Part shown: positions 53,191-62,366 of the stretch, piece by piece
Numbering within the stretch: the first letter of the stretch is position 1
How the letters are laid out: every line of letters begins with the position of its first letter
DNA from: Pseudochelatococcus lubricantis
GTDB lineage: Bacteria; Pseudomonadota; Alphaproteobacteria; Rhizobiales; Beijerinckiaceae
Reading direction: 5' to 3'
DNA length: 64,000 nucleotides
Assembly (NCBI RefSeq): GCF_011762225.1
Contig: NZ_JAASQI010000006.1
Location: 98,617-162,616, forward strand
Made by a program: the position numbers and the translations under genes
The notes under the pieces: model-generated
What the model was told of the DNA's origin: nothing
Database searches by the model: none
The model's input: the letters and a program-made list of their open reading frames with translations, nothing else

Positions 53191-54447
53191 ATGAAACGAT
53201 GGCTTCAAATCACCCCCATTCTCGCGGCCATGGCCGGTGCCGCGGTCCCGGGTGGGGCGATCCTCTGGGCGCCGCATTCTTCCGCCGCGGCTTCCGAAAC
53301 AGTGGCGGGGGCGGCTGTGAAGACACAAGAGATCCTGCGTCAGCCCGTCGCGTCCGACGTGGTGGAACTGGAATACGGCGCCGGGCAAAACGCGGTCTTC
53401 GTCGCCGCCCCCGACTGGAAGGAAGAGGCCGGATCCCGGGTACTGCGGCTCAACCCTGAAACCCTCGCCACAGAGGCGGAGATTGCGCTGACGTCCAAGG
53501 GCTTCGGCGTGGCGCTGGATTCCGGAGCCGGCCGCCTCTACCTGACGCAGCCGTTCAATGGCGCCATCGCGGTCGTGGATGCCAACCGAAACGCGCTGGA
53601 AACCCGCATTCCGCTGGTGGACAAGGCCAATCTGGAGAATCTGTACCGGGAGCGAGGCGCTTCCCCGAAGCAACTTGCATACGCGGCCGAGCAACTGAAA
53701 AAATACAAGATCGTCGAGGACTATCCCTACAGGTTGCGCGAGCTTGCGGTCGACCGCCACAACGGACGCCTCTTCGTGCCGGGCCTGGGTTTCGGCATCG
53801 ACAGCGTCCTGTTCGTGGTCGACACGAAGGCGCAGAAGCTGGAAAAAACCATTCCCGGCTTCGGCTTCAACGCCGTCGGCATCGCGCTGGACGAGAAGAA
53901 CAACCGCGTCTTCGTCTCCAACATGCAGGGCCAGTTGATCGTTGTCGACACCCAGAAGCTTGAGGTGATCGGAAAATACGAGATCAAGGCCGACCAGTTG
54001 CTCAATCTCGTCTACGATCCCGGGACGAACCGCCTGTTCGGTGTCGATCAGGGGATCGATCGTGACCAGGTACGCAACATGCAGCTCGGTGTGGAATACA
54101 AGCGCCGCAGCGCCGGAGACAGGCTCTTCGCGCTGGATCCCGACACCGGCAAGACGCTCGCCCACGTGCCCGCCGGCCCGGACCCGATCAGCCTGCGTCT
54201 GGATGCCGGGCGGAAGCGTCTCTACGTGACCAACCGCGGCGGCGTGCGTGTCGATGAAGGCAAGGGCACCTTGGGCGTTTACGACGCCAACACCTATGCG
54301 CTGTTGCAGACGATTGATCTGCCGCCGCATCCCAACAGCCTCACGCTGGGCGAGAACGGCGACATCCTCTACGTTACGGTCAAGAACGACGGCGATGGCA
54401 AGAAAGCGGGCAAGCAGGAAAGCGTGGTGCGGATCGACCTGAGGTGA
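53191..54447 (+). CDS. YncE-like secreted beta-propeller protein
   Basis: A 418-residue exported protein. An N-terminal signal (RWLQITPILAAMAGAAVPGGAILWA) is followed by repeated YVTN-type blades: VFVAAPDWKEEAGSRVLRLN, RLYLTQPFNGAIAVVDANRN, NNRVFVSNMQGQLIVVDTQK, KRLYVTNRGGVRVD and ILYVTVKNDGDG. E. coli YncE is an iron-linked periplasmic propeller, and such proteins are often encoded beside TonB receptors. The gene follows the siderophore receptor by 154 bp with a repeat copy between, so co-expression is likely. Function (metal-ligand binding or cell-surface adhesion) is not established. Confidence 0.87.
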   Translation: MKRWLQITPILAAMAGAAVPGGAILWAPHSSAAASETVAGAAVKTQEILRQPVASDVVELEYGAGQNAVFVAAPDWKEEAGSRVLRLNPETLATEAEIALTSKGFGVALDSGAGRLYLTQPFNGAIAVVDANRNALETRIPLVDKANLENLYRERGASPKQLAYAAEQLKKYKIVEDYPYRLRELAVDRHNGRLFVPGLGFGIDSVLFVVDTKAQKLEKTIPGFGFNAVGIALDEKNNRVFVSNMQGQLIVVDTQKLEVIGKYEIKADQLLNLVYDPGTNRLFGVDQGIDRDQVRNMQLGVEYKRRSAGDRLFALDPDTGKTLAHVPAGPDPISLRLDAGRKRLYVTNRGGVRVDEGKGTLGVYDANTYALLQTIDLPPHPNSLTLGENGDILYVTVKNDGDGKKAGKQESVVRIDLR

Positions 54448-54471
54448 GTGGGTCGAAGCGGCGCGACCCCG

Positions 54472-55146
54472 TCAATGCGGCGGTTGTCGAGCGACGGGGT
54501 CGCCGTCCGGCGCCGGTCGGTCGTCGCCGGTTTTCTTCTGTTCCCGCGTCCAGGAGGACAGTACCAGCTTGATGAATGCCTGCCCCTCGGGCACCAGATG
54601 GCATCTTCCCTTGTCCAGCGCCCATTCCCCGACGAGGCCCGAGACGGCGGCGTTCAGCGTCACGGCAGCTGTCTGGGGGGACCAGGGAGGCGGCAGGCCG
54701 ACGTCACGCTCGACGAGCTGGAAAATCTGGGCGAAGTGCTTGACCATCTCCTCGCGGAACGTCGAACCGCCTTCTTCTGCGTTGTCTGCCATGACGATAT
54801 CGAGGCGCATGATGCCGCGGATCATCCCCTGCTGGCGAGGGTCCGTCTGCAGCCGCTCGAACATCTCCGCGATAAGGTCGCCAAGTTTCGCGAGGGAGGC
54901 GGCATCGGGGCTCTCCGAAAGGGTCTGCGCGAGCTTCCGGAAAGGCTCCTGAGCCCTGTCCCGAAGGGCGGTGAGCAGCCCCTGCTTGTTCCTGAAGTGC
55001 CAGTGGACGGCGCCGCGCGTCACGCCGGCCGCCGCAGCTATTTCCTCAAGGCTGACCTTATCGAATCCCTTATCTAGGAATAAGCTCTCAGCGGCCTGGA
55101 GGATCTGACGTCCCGTCTCGGCCGCCTGCTCTTTTGTTCGTCTCAT
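54472..55146 (-). CDS. TetR-family repressor (AcrR/TtgR/BepR-like)
   Basis: A 224-residue repressor. The N-terminal helix-turn-helix is RRTKEQAAETGRQILQAAESLF to SLEEIAAAAGVTRGAVHWHFRNK, the AcrR/TtgR signature (RGAIYWHF). The C-terminal ligand domain has the TetR_C_2-like segment MIRGIMRLDIVMADNAEEG. The ATG at 55146 has AAAGG 7 bases upstream. It is divergent from the RND pump at 55554, as bepR is from bepDE in Brucella and ttgR from ttgABC, and a TtgR-type operator lies by the pump gene. Expected to be released by drugs or bile-like compounds. Confidence 0.92.
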   Translation of the reverse strand: MRRTKEQAAETGRQILQAAESLFLDKGFDKVSLEEIAAAAGVTRGAVHWHFRNKQGLLTALRDRAQEPFRKLAQTLSESPDAASLAKLGDLIAEMFERLQTDPRQQGMIRGIMRLDIVMADNAEEGGSTFREEMVKHFAQIFQLVERDVGLPPPWSPQTAAVTLNAAVSGLVGEWALDKGRCHLVPEGQAFIKLVLSSWTREQKKTGDDRPAPDGDPVARQPPH

Positions 55147-55553
55147 CACCTTGCCTTTATCGTCTGTTTATTCCGGCATACGGTACGTTTCTTATTATTG
55201 CAATAACCCTCACTAGTTGACGGTACTCCCGGCCACGATAGTGTTGAACTCGGCACCCCTGCGCCTGTTGTCGACTGCCGGCGCGCAGAACTTGTGATTT
55301 TCCTTGCCGGGCTTGCCGTGACCGGCCTTGGAGATCCGTGGAAGGCCCGTGGAGCCTCCGACCCGCGCCGAGCCCGTTTTATGGCAATGATCTGCTTCAT
55401 GCTTTCCTCCCGCTCGCCGAGTTGATCCGGCAATCATGACGCCTGTTCCGCGTCCTCATGCGCCGGGTGAGCCGCAGGGTTTCTGTCTAAACGTATTTAC
55501 AAACGTAACGATTGTATATATAAATCGCGGAGAATGTCAGTCGAGGAACCTTC
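55147..55553. other. divergent promoter region of tetR and the RND pump
   Basis: About 400 bp without a convincing gene; minus-strand frames of 74-95 residues here have no ribosome site or family resemblance. It contains the operator at 55494-55520 by the pump gene, and the heptamer AAACGTA three times (55489-55495, 55501-55507 and, inverted, 55184-55190 near tetR). Confidence 0.6.
55494..55520. promoter_or_regulatory. TetR operator of the RND pump
   Basis: TATTTACAA-N9-TTGTATATA, an inverted repeat with one mismatch in nine, 33 bp before the pump adaptor start. Its left half (TATTTACAAAC) equals that of the Pseudomonas TtgR operator as I remember it, in keeping with the TtgR-like repressor. 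Confidence 0.7.
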
Positions 55554-56699
55554 ATGCGTAGATCCTTCCGCGGACTCGTGGCCGCCTGTTGCCTTATCGT
55601 GCTCGCCGCGCCAGCGCTGGCCCAGATGCCGGGCGGGGGAGGGCCGCCGGCGGTCGGCGTCGTGACGGTTCAGGAGACGGAACTGACCGAGACGACGGAG
55701 TTCAACGGCCGCATTGAGGCCACCGACCGGGTCAATCTCGTTGCCCGCGTCTCCGCTTTTCTTGAGGAGCAGTTGTTCGTCGAGGGCGCCGACGTGAAGA
55801 GTGGCGATCTTCTCTTCCGGCTGGAGCGACCGCCCTACGAGGCCGATATCGAGGCGAAAGAGGCGGCTGTCGCGCAGGCGCAAGCGCAGCTCGATAACGC
55901 CAATACCGCCTTCGACCGCGCGGACCAGCTGCGCAAGTCGGGTTCGGGATCGCAGAGCGCGCTGGACAATGCGCTCGCGGCGCAGAGAACCGCCGCGGCG
56001 CAGCTTCGCGCCGCCCGGGCGGCGCTGCGCGTGTCGCAGATCAACCTCGACTACACCGAGATCCACTCGCCGATCGACGGCCGCATCGGCCGCGTCTCCG
56101 CGACCGTCGGCAACGTGGTGTCGCCGACCACAGGCACGCTGGCGACGGTGGTCAGCCAGGATCCGATGCATGTCACGTTCCCCGTGCCCACGCGCCAGCT
56201 CGTCGAGCTGCAGCAGAGGCACGCGGCGGAAGGCGGTGTATCCAAGGGGCTGAGGCTCCGGCTGCGCCTGCCCGACGGGCGCGCCTACCATCTGGTCGGG
56301 ACGCTCGATTTTGTGGATGTGAGCGTCGCCGCCGCCACCGACTCGATCACCTTGCGTGGATCGATCGCCAATCCGGCCGATGAGAACGGCCGGCGTGAGT
56401 TGTTCAACGACGAGTTCGTGCGTGTCATCCTGGAGTCCGTCACGGCGCAGAAGGTGCTGGCGATCCCCCGCGCGGCGGTGCTGACCGATCAGCAGGGCAA
56501 CTTCGTCTATGTCGTTAACGCGGAGAAGGTTGCCGAGGTGCGGCGGGTCAGGATCGGGCAGTCGAGCGCCGGCACAGCAACCGTCGTCGACGGGCTCGTC
56601 GTCGGCGACACGATTGTTGTCGAGGGTGTCCAGCGTGTGCGGCCCGGGGCGCCGGTTACGCCCGAGCCGCTTCCCGCCCAACCGGCAACGGGAGGTTGA
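55554..56699 (+). CDS. RND efflux periplasmic adaptor (AcrA/BepD-like)
   Basis: Adaptor subunit of 381 residues with signal peptide [18 protein letters not shown]. The CC pair lies inside the hydrophobic stretch, not at a clear lipobox. Lipoyl halves are [23 protein letters not shown] and [16 protein letters not shown], with a short Ala/Gln-rich hairpin between and the terminal MP motif [13 protein letters not shown]. The TetR operator lies 33 bp upstream. The pump gene starts 5 bp after its stop. As at the first pump, no outer-membrane factor gene is present. Confidence 0.93.
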   Translation: MRRSFRGLVAACCLIVLAAPALAQMPGGGGPPAVGVVTVQETELTETTEFNGRIEATDRVNLVARVSAFLEEQLFVEGADVKSGDLLFRLERPPYEADIEAKEAAVAQAQAQLDNANTAFDRADQLRKSGSGSQSALDNALAAQRTAAAQLRAARAALRVSQINLDYTEIHSPIDGRIGRVSATVGNVVSPTTGTLATVVSQDPMHVTFPVPTRQLVELQQRHAAEGGVSKGLRLRLRLPDGRAYHLVGTLDFVDVSVAAATDSITLRGSIANPADENGRRELFNDEFVRVILESVTAQKVLAIPRAAVLTDQQGNFVYVVNAEKVAEVRRVRIGQSSAGTATVVDGLVVGDTIVVEGVQRVRPGAPVTPEPLPAQPATGG

Positions 56700-56704
56700 C
56701 CGCG

Positions 56705-59700
56705 ATGATCTCCGACGTCTTCATCGACCGGCCGCGGCTTGCCATCGTCATCGCCATCGTCATCACCATCGCCGGCGCCCTGGCGCTGACCAGCCTGCCG
56801 GTGTCGCAACTGCCGGATATCGTGCCGCCGCAAGTGTCCGTGTCCGCGAACTACCCGGGCGCCTCGGCGGAAGTGCTGGAGGCTACCGTCGCACAGCCGA
56901 TCGAGTCGAAGGTCATCGGCGTCGACAAGGCGCTCTATATGAAGAGCACCAGCGGCAACGACGGCACCTATACGCTGACTGTCAGCTTTGCGCTCGGTAC
57001 CGACGCGGACATCAACACGGTCAACGTCAACAACCGCGTGCAGACGGCGCTCTCGCAATTGCCCGCCGGGGTTCAGGCGCTCGGCGTCACGGTGCAGAAG
57101 AAGTCGTCCTCCATCCTGCAGTTCGTCACGCTGAGCAGTCCGGACGAGCGGTACGATCCGCTGTTCATGACGAACTACGCGACCATCAACGTTCTCGACG
57201 AGCTGGCGCGCACGCAGGGCGTAGGTTCGGCTTCGCTTTTCGGCCGCATGAACTATTCGATGCGTATCTGGTTCGATATCGAGCGTCTGTCGAGCCTCGG
57301 CATGGTGCCCTCGGACGTGATCACGGCCATCGCCGCCCAGAACGTGCAGGCGCCTGTCGGCCGCATCGGCGCGCGCCCGGTTCCGGACGACCAGCAGTTC
57401 CAGTTCAACGTGCAGACGCAGGGAAGACTCAGCACGCCGGAGGAGTTCGGCGACATCGTGCTGCGTGCCAATCCGGACGGTTCCGTCCTCAAGGTTCGGG
57501 ATGTGGCGCGTGTGGAACTCGGGGCGCAGAACGAGGATTCGCTGAACCGGCTCAACGGCAAGCCGTCCGTCGCCATCGGCATCTATCTGTCGCCGGGCGC
57601 CAACGCGCTGAACGTTTCCAGCGCCGTGACGGCCAAGATCGAGCAGCTTCAGACCCGCATGCCGGAGGGGCTGAAGGCGCAGATCATGTATGACTCGACC
57701 ACCTTCGTCTATGACACGATCGAGGCGGTCATCCATACACTGATCGAGGCCTTCGTCCTCGTCGCCGTCGTCGTGTTCGTCTTCCTCGGCAACATTCGGG
57801 CCACGCTGATCCCGATCATCGCCGTCCCGGTCTCCATCATCGGCACTTTCGCGGTGCTGCTGGTGCTCGGCTATTCCGCCAATACCGTCTCGCTTCTGGC
57901 GCTGGTGCTCGCCATCGGCATCGTCGTCGACGACGCCATCGTGGTGGTGGAGAACGTCGAGCGCGTGATGGAGGAGGAGCCGGACCTGTCGCCTGCGGAT
58001 GCCACCAAGAAGGCCATGACACAGGTGACGGCGCCGATCATCGCCATCACGCTCGTCCTGCTCTCCGTCTTCGTGCCGATCGGCTTCATTCCGGGTATCT
58101 CCGGCGAGCTGTTCCGGCAATTCGCGGTGACGATCAGCGTCGCCATGCTCATCTCGGCGCTCAACGCGCTGACGCTGTCGCCGGCCCTGTGCGCCGTGTT
58201 CCTCCGCCACACGGGAGAGAAACGCGGCATCATGGGCTGGATCAGCCGGCGCATCGACGGGGTGCGCGACGGTTATGCCTGGATCGTGCGCAAGACGCTG
58301 CGCCTTTCCGTGCTGTCTCTCGTCATCGTGGGCGTTTGCGGTTTCAGCATCTTCAGCCTGTCGCAGATTACCCCGTCCGGCTTTTTGCCGGAGGAGGATC
58401 AGGGCGCGTTCTTCATCAACGTGCAACTGCCCGACGGCGCTTCGGTCGCCCGCACCAGCGAGACGGTGCGCCAGGTCGAGGAACTGGTGGGGGCGTTGCC
58501 CCAGGTCGAGAACGTCACCTCCGTCATCGGCTTTTCGCTGCTCGACAGCTTCTCGGCCAGCAACAACGCCTTCATGATCGTCCAGCTGAAGCCGTTCGAG
58601 GACCGCACGGCGGCGACCGACAAGGTTCAGGTTATCATCGGCCAGGTGTTCGGCGGCGTGCAGCAGATCCGCTCGGCCATGATCCTGCCGTTCAACCTGC
58701 CGCCCGTCATCGGCCTGTCCACCAGCGGCGGCTTCGAGGCCATGGTGGAATCGCTGGAGGGCGCCGATCCGGCGACGATGGGCAGCATCGTGAACGCCGT
58801 CGTCGGCGCGGCCAACCAGGACCCGTCGCTGAGCCGCGTCTTCACGACCTATGCCGCGAACGCGCCCTCGCTCTATCTCGACATCGACCGCGAGAAGGCG
58901 CAGGCGCTGGGCGTCGGCATCAACGACATCTTTTCTGCCCTGCAGACGACGCTCGGCGGGTCCTACGTCAACAACTTCAACCTGTTCGGGCGCACCTGGC
59001 AGGTGAACGTGCAGGGCGAGGTCGACAACCGCCGCGACATTCCCGCCCTGTGGAACATCTTCGTCCGCAGCGCGAGTGGCGACATGGTGCCGCTGCAGGC
59101 GATCGCGGAACTGAAGACCATCGTCGGCCCTGCCGTCATCACCCGCTACAACAACTATCGTGCCGTCACCATCAACGGCTCGCCGGCGCCCGGCGTGTCG
59201 TCAGGCAACGCCATGAATGCGTTCGAGGCCGTGACGGCAAAGGTGCTGCCGGCGGGCTACGCACTCGAATGGACGGGCACGTCCTATCAGGAGCGGCAGG
59301 CGGGCGGGCAGACGGTCGTCGTCCTCGCGCTGGCGCTGCTCTTCGCCTATCTCTTCCTCGTCGCCCTCTACGAGAGCTGGACCATCCCCGTTCCGGTGCT
59401 GCTCTCGGTCGTCGTGGCCGTGCTCGGCGCGTTCGGTGCGATCGTCGGCTGGGGCCTCACCCTCGATCTATACGGCCAGATCGGCCTCGTGGTCCTGATC
59501 GCGCTGGCGGCGAAGAACGGCATCCTCATCGTCGAGTTCGCCAAGGAGCGCCGGGAGAGCGGTCTTGGCATCCGCGAGGCGGCCGAACTGGGGGCGAAAC
59601 TGCGTTTCCGCGCGGTGATGATGACCTCCTTCGCCTTCATTCTCGGCCTCGTACCGCTGGTCACGGCCAACGGCGCCTCGATGCTTGCGCGCCAGAACGT

Positions 59701-59857
59701 CAGCTCGCCCGTGTTCATGGGCATGATCGCGGCGAGCAGCTTGGGCATCATCCTGATCCCGATGCTCTATGTCACCTTCCAGACGGTCCGCGAGAAGGTC
59801 AAGGACCTGTTCGGAAAGGGGAAACATGCCGCTTCCTCCCCGACGCACCACGGGTGA
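56705..59857 (+). CDS. RND multidrug efflux permease (AcrB/BepE-like)
   Basis: Inner-membrane proton-driven exporter of 1050 residues. GGGAGG lies 8-9 bases before ATG 56705; a TTG 9 bases earlier is less likely. Signatures: [42 protein letters not shown]4 acids in [18 protein letters not shown], and [20 protein letters not shown] in the second half. It differs clearly from the pump at 2114 (for example in the porter region), so the two are not recent duplicates. It forms an operon with its adaptor under the divergent TetR repressor and ends before a strong terminator. Confidence 0.95.
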   Translation: MISDVFIDRPRLAIVIAIVITIAGALALTSLPVSQLPDIVPPQVSVSANYPGASAEVLEATVAQPIESKVIGVDKALYMKSTSGNDGTYTLTVSFALGTDADINTVNVNNRVQTALSQLPAGVQALGVTVQKKSSSILQFVTLSSPDERYDPLFMTNYATINVLDELARTQGVGSASLFGRMNYSMRIWFDIERLSSLGMVPSDVITAIAAQNVQAPVGRIGARPVPDDQQFQFNVQTQGRLSTPEEFGDIVLRANPDGSVLKVRDVARVELGAQNEDSLNRLNGKPSVAIGIYLSPGANALNVSSAVTAKIEQLQTRMPEGLKAQIMYDSTTFVYDTIEAVIHTLIEAFVLVAVVVFVFLGNIRATLIPIIAVPVSIIGTFAVLLVLGYSANTVSLLALVLAIGIVVDDAIVVVENVERVMEEEPDLSPADATKKAMTQVTAPIIAITLVLLSVFVPIGFIPGISGELFRQFAVTISVAMLISALNALTLSPALCAVFLRHTGEKRGIMGWISRRIDGVRDGYAWIVRKTLRLSVLSLVIVGVCGFSIFSLSQITPSGFLPEEDQGAFFINVQLPDGASVARTSETVRQVEELVGALPQVENVTSVIGFSLLDSFSASNNAFMIVQLKPFEDRTAATDKVQVIIGQVFGGVQQIRSAMILPFNLPPVIGLSTSGGFEAMVESLEGADPATMGSIVNAVVGAANQDPSLSRVFTTYAANAPSLYLDIDREKAQALGVGINDIFSALQTTLGGSYVNNFNLFGRTWQVNVQGEVDNRRDIPALWNIFVRSASGDMVPLQAIAELKTIVGPAVITRYNNYRAVTINGSPAPGVSSGNAMNAFEAVTAKVLPAGYALEWTGTSYQERQAGGQTVVVLALALLFAYLFLVALYESWTIPVPVLLSVVVAVLGAFGAIVGWGLTLDLYGQIGLVVLIALAAKNGILIVEFAKERRESGLGIREAAELGAKLRFRAVMMTSFAFILGLVPLVTANGASMLARQNVSSPVFMGMIAASSLGIILIPMLYVTFQTVREKVKDLFGKGKHAASSPTHHG

Positions 59858-59906
59858 GGGAGACGACGTCCGGCCGCACGCCCCCTCATCGTTGCCGGAC
59901 GTCGGC

Positions 59907-59947
59907 GGGGCGCGCATCGCCTGCGGTGCGCGCCCCGGAATTCTTTT
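59907..59947 (+). terminator. intrinsic terminator after the second RND operon
   Basis: Perfect 10-base stem ggggcgcgca/tgcgcgcccc (59907-59916, 59927-59936) with a 10-base loop, followed within 5 bases by ttctttt. It separates the pump from the effector genes. Confidence 0.85.
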
Positions 59948-60148
59948 CTGTATGCGGGAGGATATCCTGACCGGGAGCGCGGCCTTCAGGCGCGCGGCAT
60001 GGCAGACACCCACCGCCCGTTTTCAGGAAAGCTCAAGGGACTTGCCTTGCGAAAAGGAGCCATGTATGTGGTAATAGCGGATAAATGGATAGCCCGTTTT
60101 CCGGTGATATAATGATGTATATTATTATTCTATACTGGAATGAAATAT

Positions 60149-62203
60149 ATGAGCGATATACCGGTAAATTGCCGAAACGCGGGAGATATTCAAAGTTATC
60201 TATCGCGTAACGAGGATAATAATCGCGTTTCCAGAGATAAACCATCCGGGCCGTTCGGACCATTCGGGCCGCTCGCACCGAAGAGATGGATACCTGAAGT
60301 AAAAGCAGCGGGCAGCCCGGCCCTGCTCAGTCCGGCGCTTCTTTCACAGCGCAAGGTGCGGGTCGTGGAGCATGCGCATGTGCGTATCCGTGACGGCGTC
60401 ACGGTTTTTCCGGTCGGCGTGGGAAAGCCGAGGCACGACAAGCGTCTTCCCTATTATTCGGAGCGTTACGTCGCATTCCCCGGTAATCTCAATACGCTGC
60501 TTCCTTTCGCGGGCGGATCGACAGAGGCAGACATCATCGCATGCCGTCATCTGGCTGTGCGCTTCATCGCGGAAGCGCGCGCGACCGCCAAGCTGTTGCC
60601 GCATCGGCTCTTCGGCAACAAGGAGCTTGTAGCGAAAAACGTCACGCGCGATACGGAAGCGGAATTCGAGAGAATGACGCAGGAAGCGTCCGCGAAACAT
60701 ATCGTCAGCAATGACAGGTTCGGACATCATCTGGCGACGTTTTTCCGTGGCATGCAGTCCGGGGAGAAGAAGCATTTCCTCATCTGTTCCTGTAACCACG
60801 CCATGGCGTTCGAACTGCATCGCAAACCCGGCAACGCCGACGGTCATGACGAGTACGTCGTGCGATTTTTCGACCCCAACAGGACGGATATCAAAATTCG
60901 CTGCCAGCTCGATGATCCGGGCGGTTTCGAGTGCAATCAATATGCGTTGCGCCATTTTCTTGGTGACAGATACTATAGGGAATATTTTGGCGTCGGTGAG
61001 CGGGAGTCGATCCTGTTCGATTGCACGGATGCAGTGCCGGCTCAATCCAGGGTGGTGACGCTTGAGACGGGGGAAGAGCACGACCTTTCCGAAATACTAC
61101 TCTATCATCTGCTGGTCTTCAGCGGCGATCAGGCAGCTTTTGACGTTGTCCGGCAAAGAATGGAAGCCATTCCTGACGTCATGGAGCGCCGCCGCCTGCT
61201 GAAGGCCAGGGATGCAGACGGTGTTTCGGGGCTTCATATGGCCCTGCAAGATAACCGGGCCGTGACAATAGAGGCCTTCGCGACGCTGCTGAAGGCACTG
61301 GACCTTGGATCGGACGGGCGCGATGCCTTTCTTGGCCGCCTGCTGGAGGCCAGGGATCCGGGCGGCGTTCCGGGACTCTTTCTGGCGCTGCAGACTGACG
61401 GAGCGGCGGCGATCAAGGCCTATACAATGTTGCTGAAGGTGCTCGATCTCGGGCCGGAGGCACGCATTCCGGTTCTTGGTCGCCTGCTGGAGGCCAGGCG
61501 ACCGGACGACGGTACCACGGGCCTCACCATGGCATTGCAAGGTAATCGCGTTGCCGGTATCGAGGCCTACGGGAGGTTGCTGGAGCAACTCAACCTCACG
61601 GGAGACGAACGCGCGGCTCTTCTTCCCGGTCTGCTGGAGACCAGGGATGCGGACGGTGCTCCCTGGCTGTTCACGGCACTAGAAAGTAATGAGGCTGCCG
61701 GTGTCGAGGCATACGGGGCGTTGCTGAAGGCGCTCGCCCTTACGCCGGAGGAGCGGGCGGCTTTTCTTTGCGGCCTGCTGGAGGCCAGAGATGCACAGCG
61801 TGTGCCGGGCCTTTTCATAGGATTGCAGGAGAATCGGGCGGCCGCGATCGAGGCATACGGGGCGTTGCTGAAGGGGCTCGCCCTTACGCCGGAGGAGCGG
61901 ACGGCTTTTCTTCGCGATGTGCTGGAAGCCAGAGATGCAGACGAGATCCCGGGCCTCTTCATGGCGGTGGCCCATAGTTGCGCCGCCGCAATCGAGGCCT
62001 ATGGGAAACTGCTGAACCTGCTTTCCCCCGATCAGGCTGGCGCAATGCTGGAGACGCTGGGAAAAGGGCGCTTGCGCTCCATGGCCCTGGATCTGGCGAA
62101 CAGCAACACAAAAGAGGCCTATTACAAGCTGGAGAATCAACTCACGATTCAAGCCAAGCTACTTTCCGACCAGATTGAATCAGCTGAACAGAATGCGCTC
62201 TAA
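60149..62203 (+). CDS. ShET2/EspL/OspD-like putative cysteine-protease effector, copy 1
   Basis: A 684-residue protein. An N-terminal part of about 130 residues, without a signal peptide, includes the low-complexity PFGPFGPLAP. The ShET2-type domain follows, with Cys132 in ADIIACRHLAVRF, His217 in CSCNHAMAFEL and Asp242 in VVRFFDPNRTD. The Cys-His gap (85) and His-Asp gap (25) agree with the EspL triad as I recall it (Cys47, His131, Asp153). From about residue 350, six repeats of 48-49 residues follow (LLEARDADG-PGLFMALQ-NRAAAIEAYG-LLK), helical and ankyrin-like. Enteric relatives are type III effectors; EspL cleaves RHIM host proteins. The start at 60149 has TGGA upstream; ATG 60140 is possible. 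No secretion genes or chaperone are nearby. Confidence 0.8.
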   Translation: MSDIPVNCRNAGDIQSYLSRNEDNNRVSRDKPSGPFGPFGPLAPKRWIPEVKAAGSPALLSPALLSQRKVRVVEHAHVRIRDGVTVFPVGVGKPRHDKRLPYYSERYVAFPGNLNTLLPFAGGSTEADIIACRHLAVRFIAEARATAKLLPHRLFGNKELVAKNVTRDTEAEFERMTQEASAKHIVSNDRFGHHLATFFRGMQSGEKKHFLICSCNHAMAFELHRKPGNADGHDEYVVRFFDPNRTDIKIRCQLDDPGGFECNQYALRHFLGDRYYREYFGVGERESILFDCTDAVPAQSRVVTLETGEEHDLSEILLYHLLVFSGDQAAFDVVRQRMEAIPDVMERRRLLKARDADGVSGLHMALQDNRAVTIEAFATLLKALDLGSDGRDAFLGRLLEARDPGGVPGLFLALQTDGAAAIKAYTMLLKVLDLGPEARIPVLGRLLEARRPDDGTTGLTMALQGNRVAGIEAYGRLLEQLNLTGDERAALLPGLLETRDADGAPWLFTALESNEAAGVEAYGALLKALALTPEERAAFLCGLLEARDAQRVPGLFIGLQENRAAAIEAYGALLKGLALTPEERTAFLRDVLEARDADEIPGLFMAVAHSCAAAIEAYGKLLNLLSPDQAGAMLETLGKGRLRSMALDLANSNTKEAYYKLENQLTIQAKLLSDQIESAEQNAL
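61196..62062 (+). repeat. 48-residue repeats in effector copy 1
   Basis: Six tandem units of about 144 bp (one of 147), each coding for a helical 48-49-residue motif. The units are clearly diverged from one another at DNA level, unlike those of copy 2. Confidence 0.85.
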
Positions 62204-62366
62204 CTTTATATTTTACTGAAACTCTCATTCAACTCGATGCACCGGTTTGCATGAAAAACAATCTAAACCAGTGTTAAGTTCTTCGGGAAGGCAACAATGG
62301 TCTGTCTCTTCGTATTTTATGCAGCTCCGAATTTAAAAACGATGTCAATTTTCACTGAGGAATAAA

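Noticed and set aside
55146..55437. minus-strand frames of 74-95 residues upstream of tetR
   Set aside because: No ribosome site, Arg/Ser-rich composition, and location in the divergent promoter region.
840..59857. the two RND pumps as a recent duplication
   Set aside because: Sequences differ widely in adaptor and porter regions and have different regulators, so they are separate family members.
59990..60060. tts-box-like sequence (ccgttttcaggaaagctc) upstream of effector copy 1, as in rhizobial type III effector promoters
   Set aside because: It lacks the GTCAG half and needs an extra base to align; too few matches to call a tts box.
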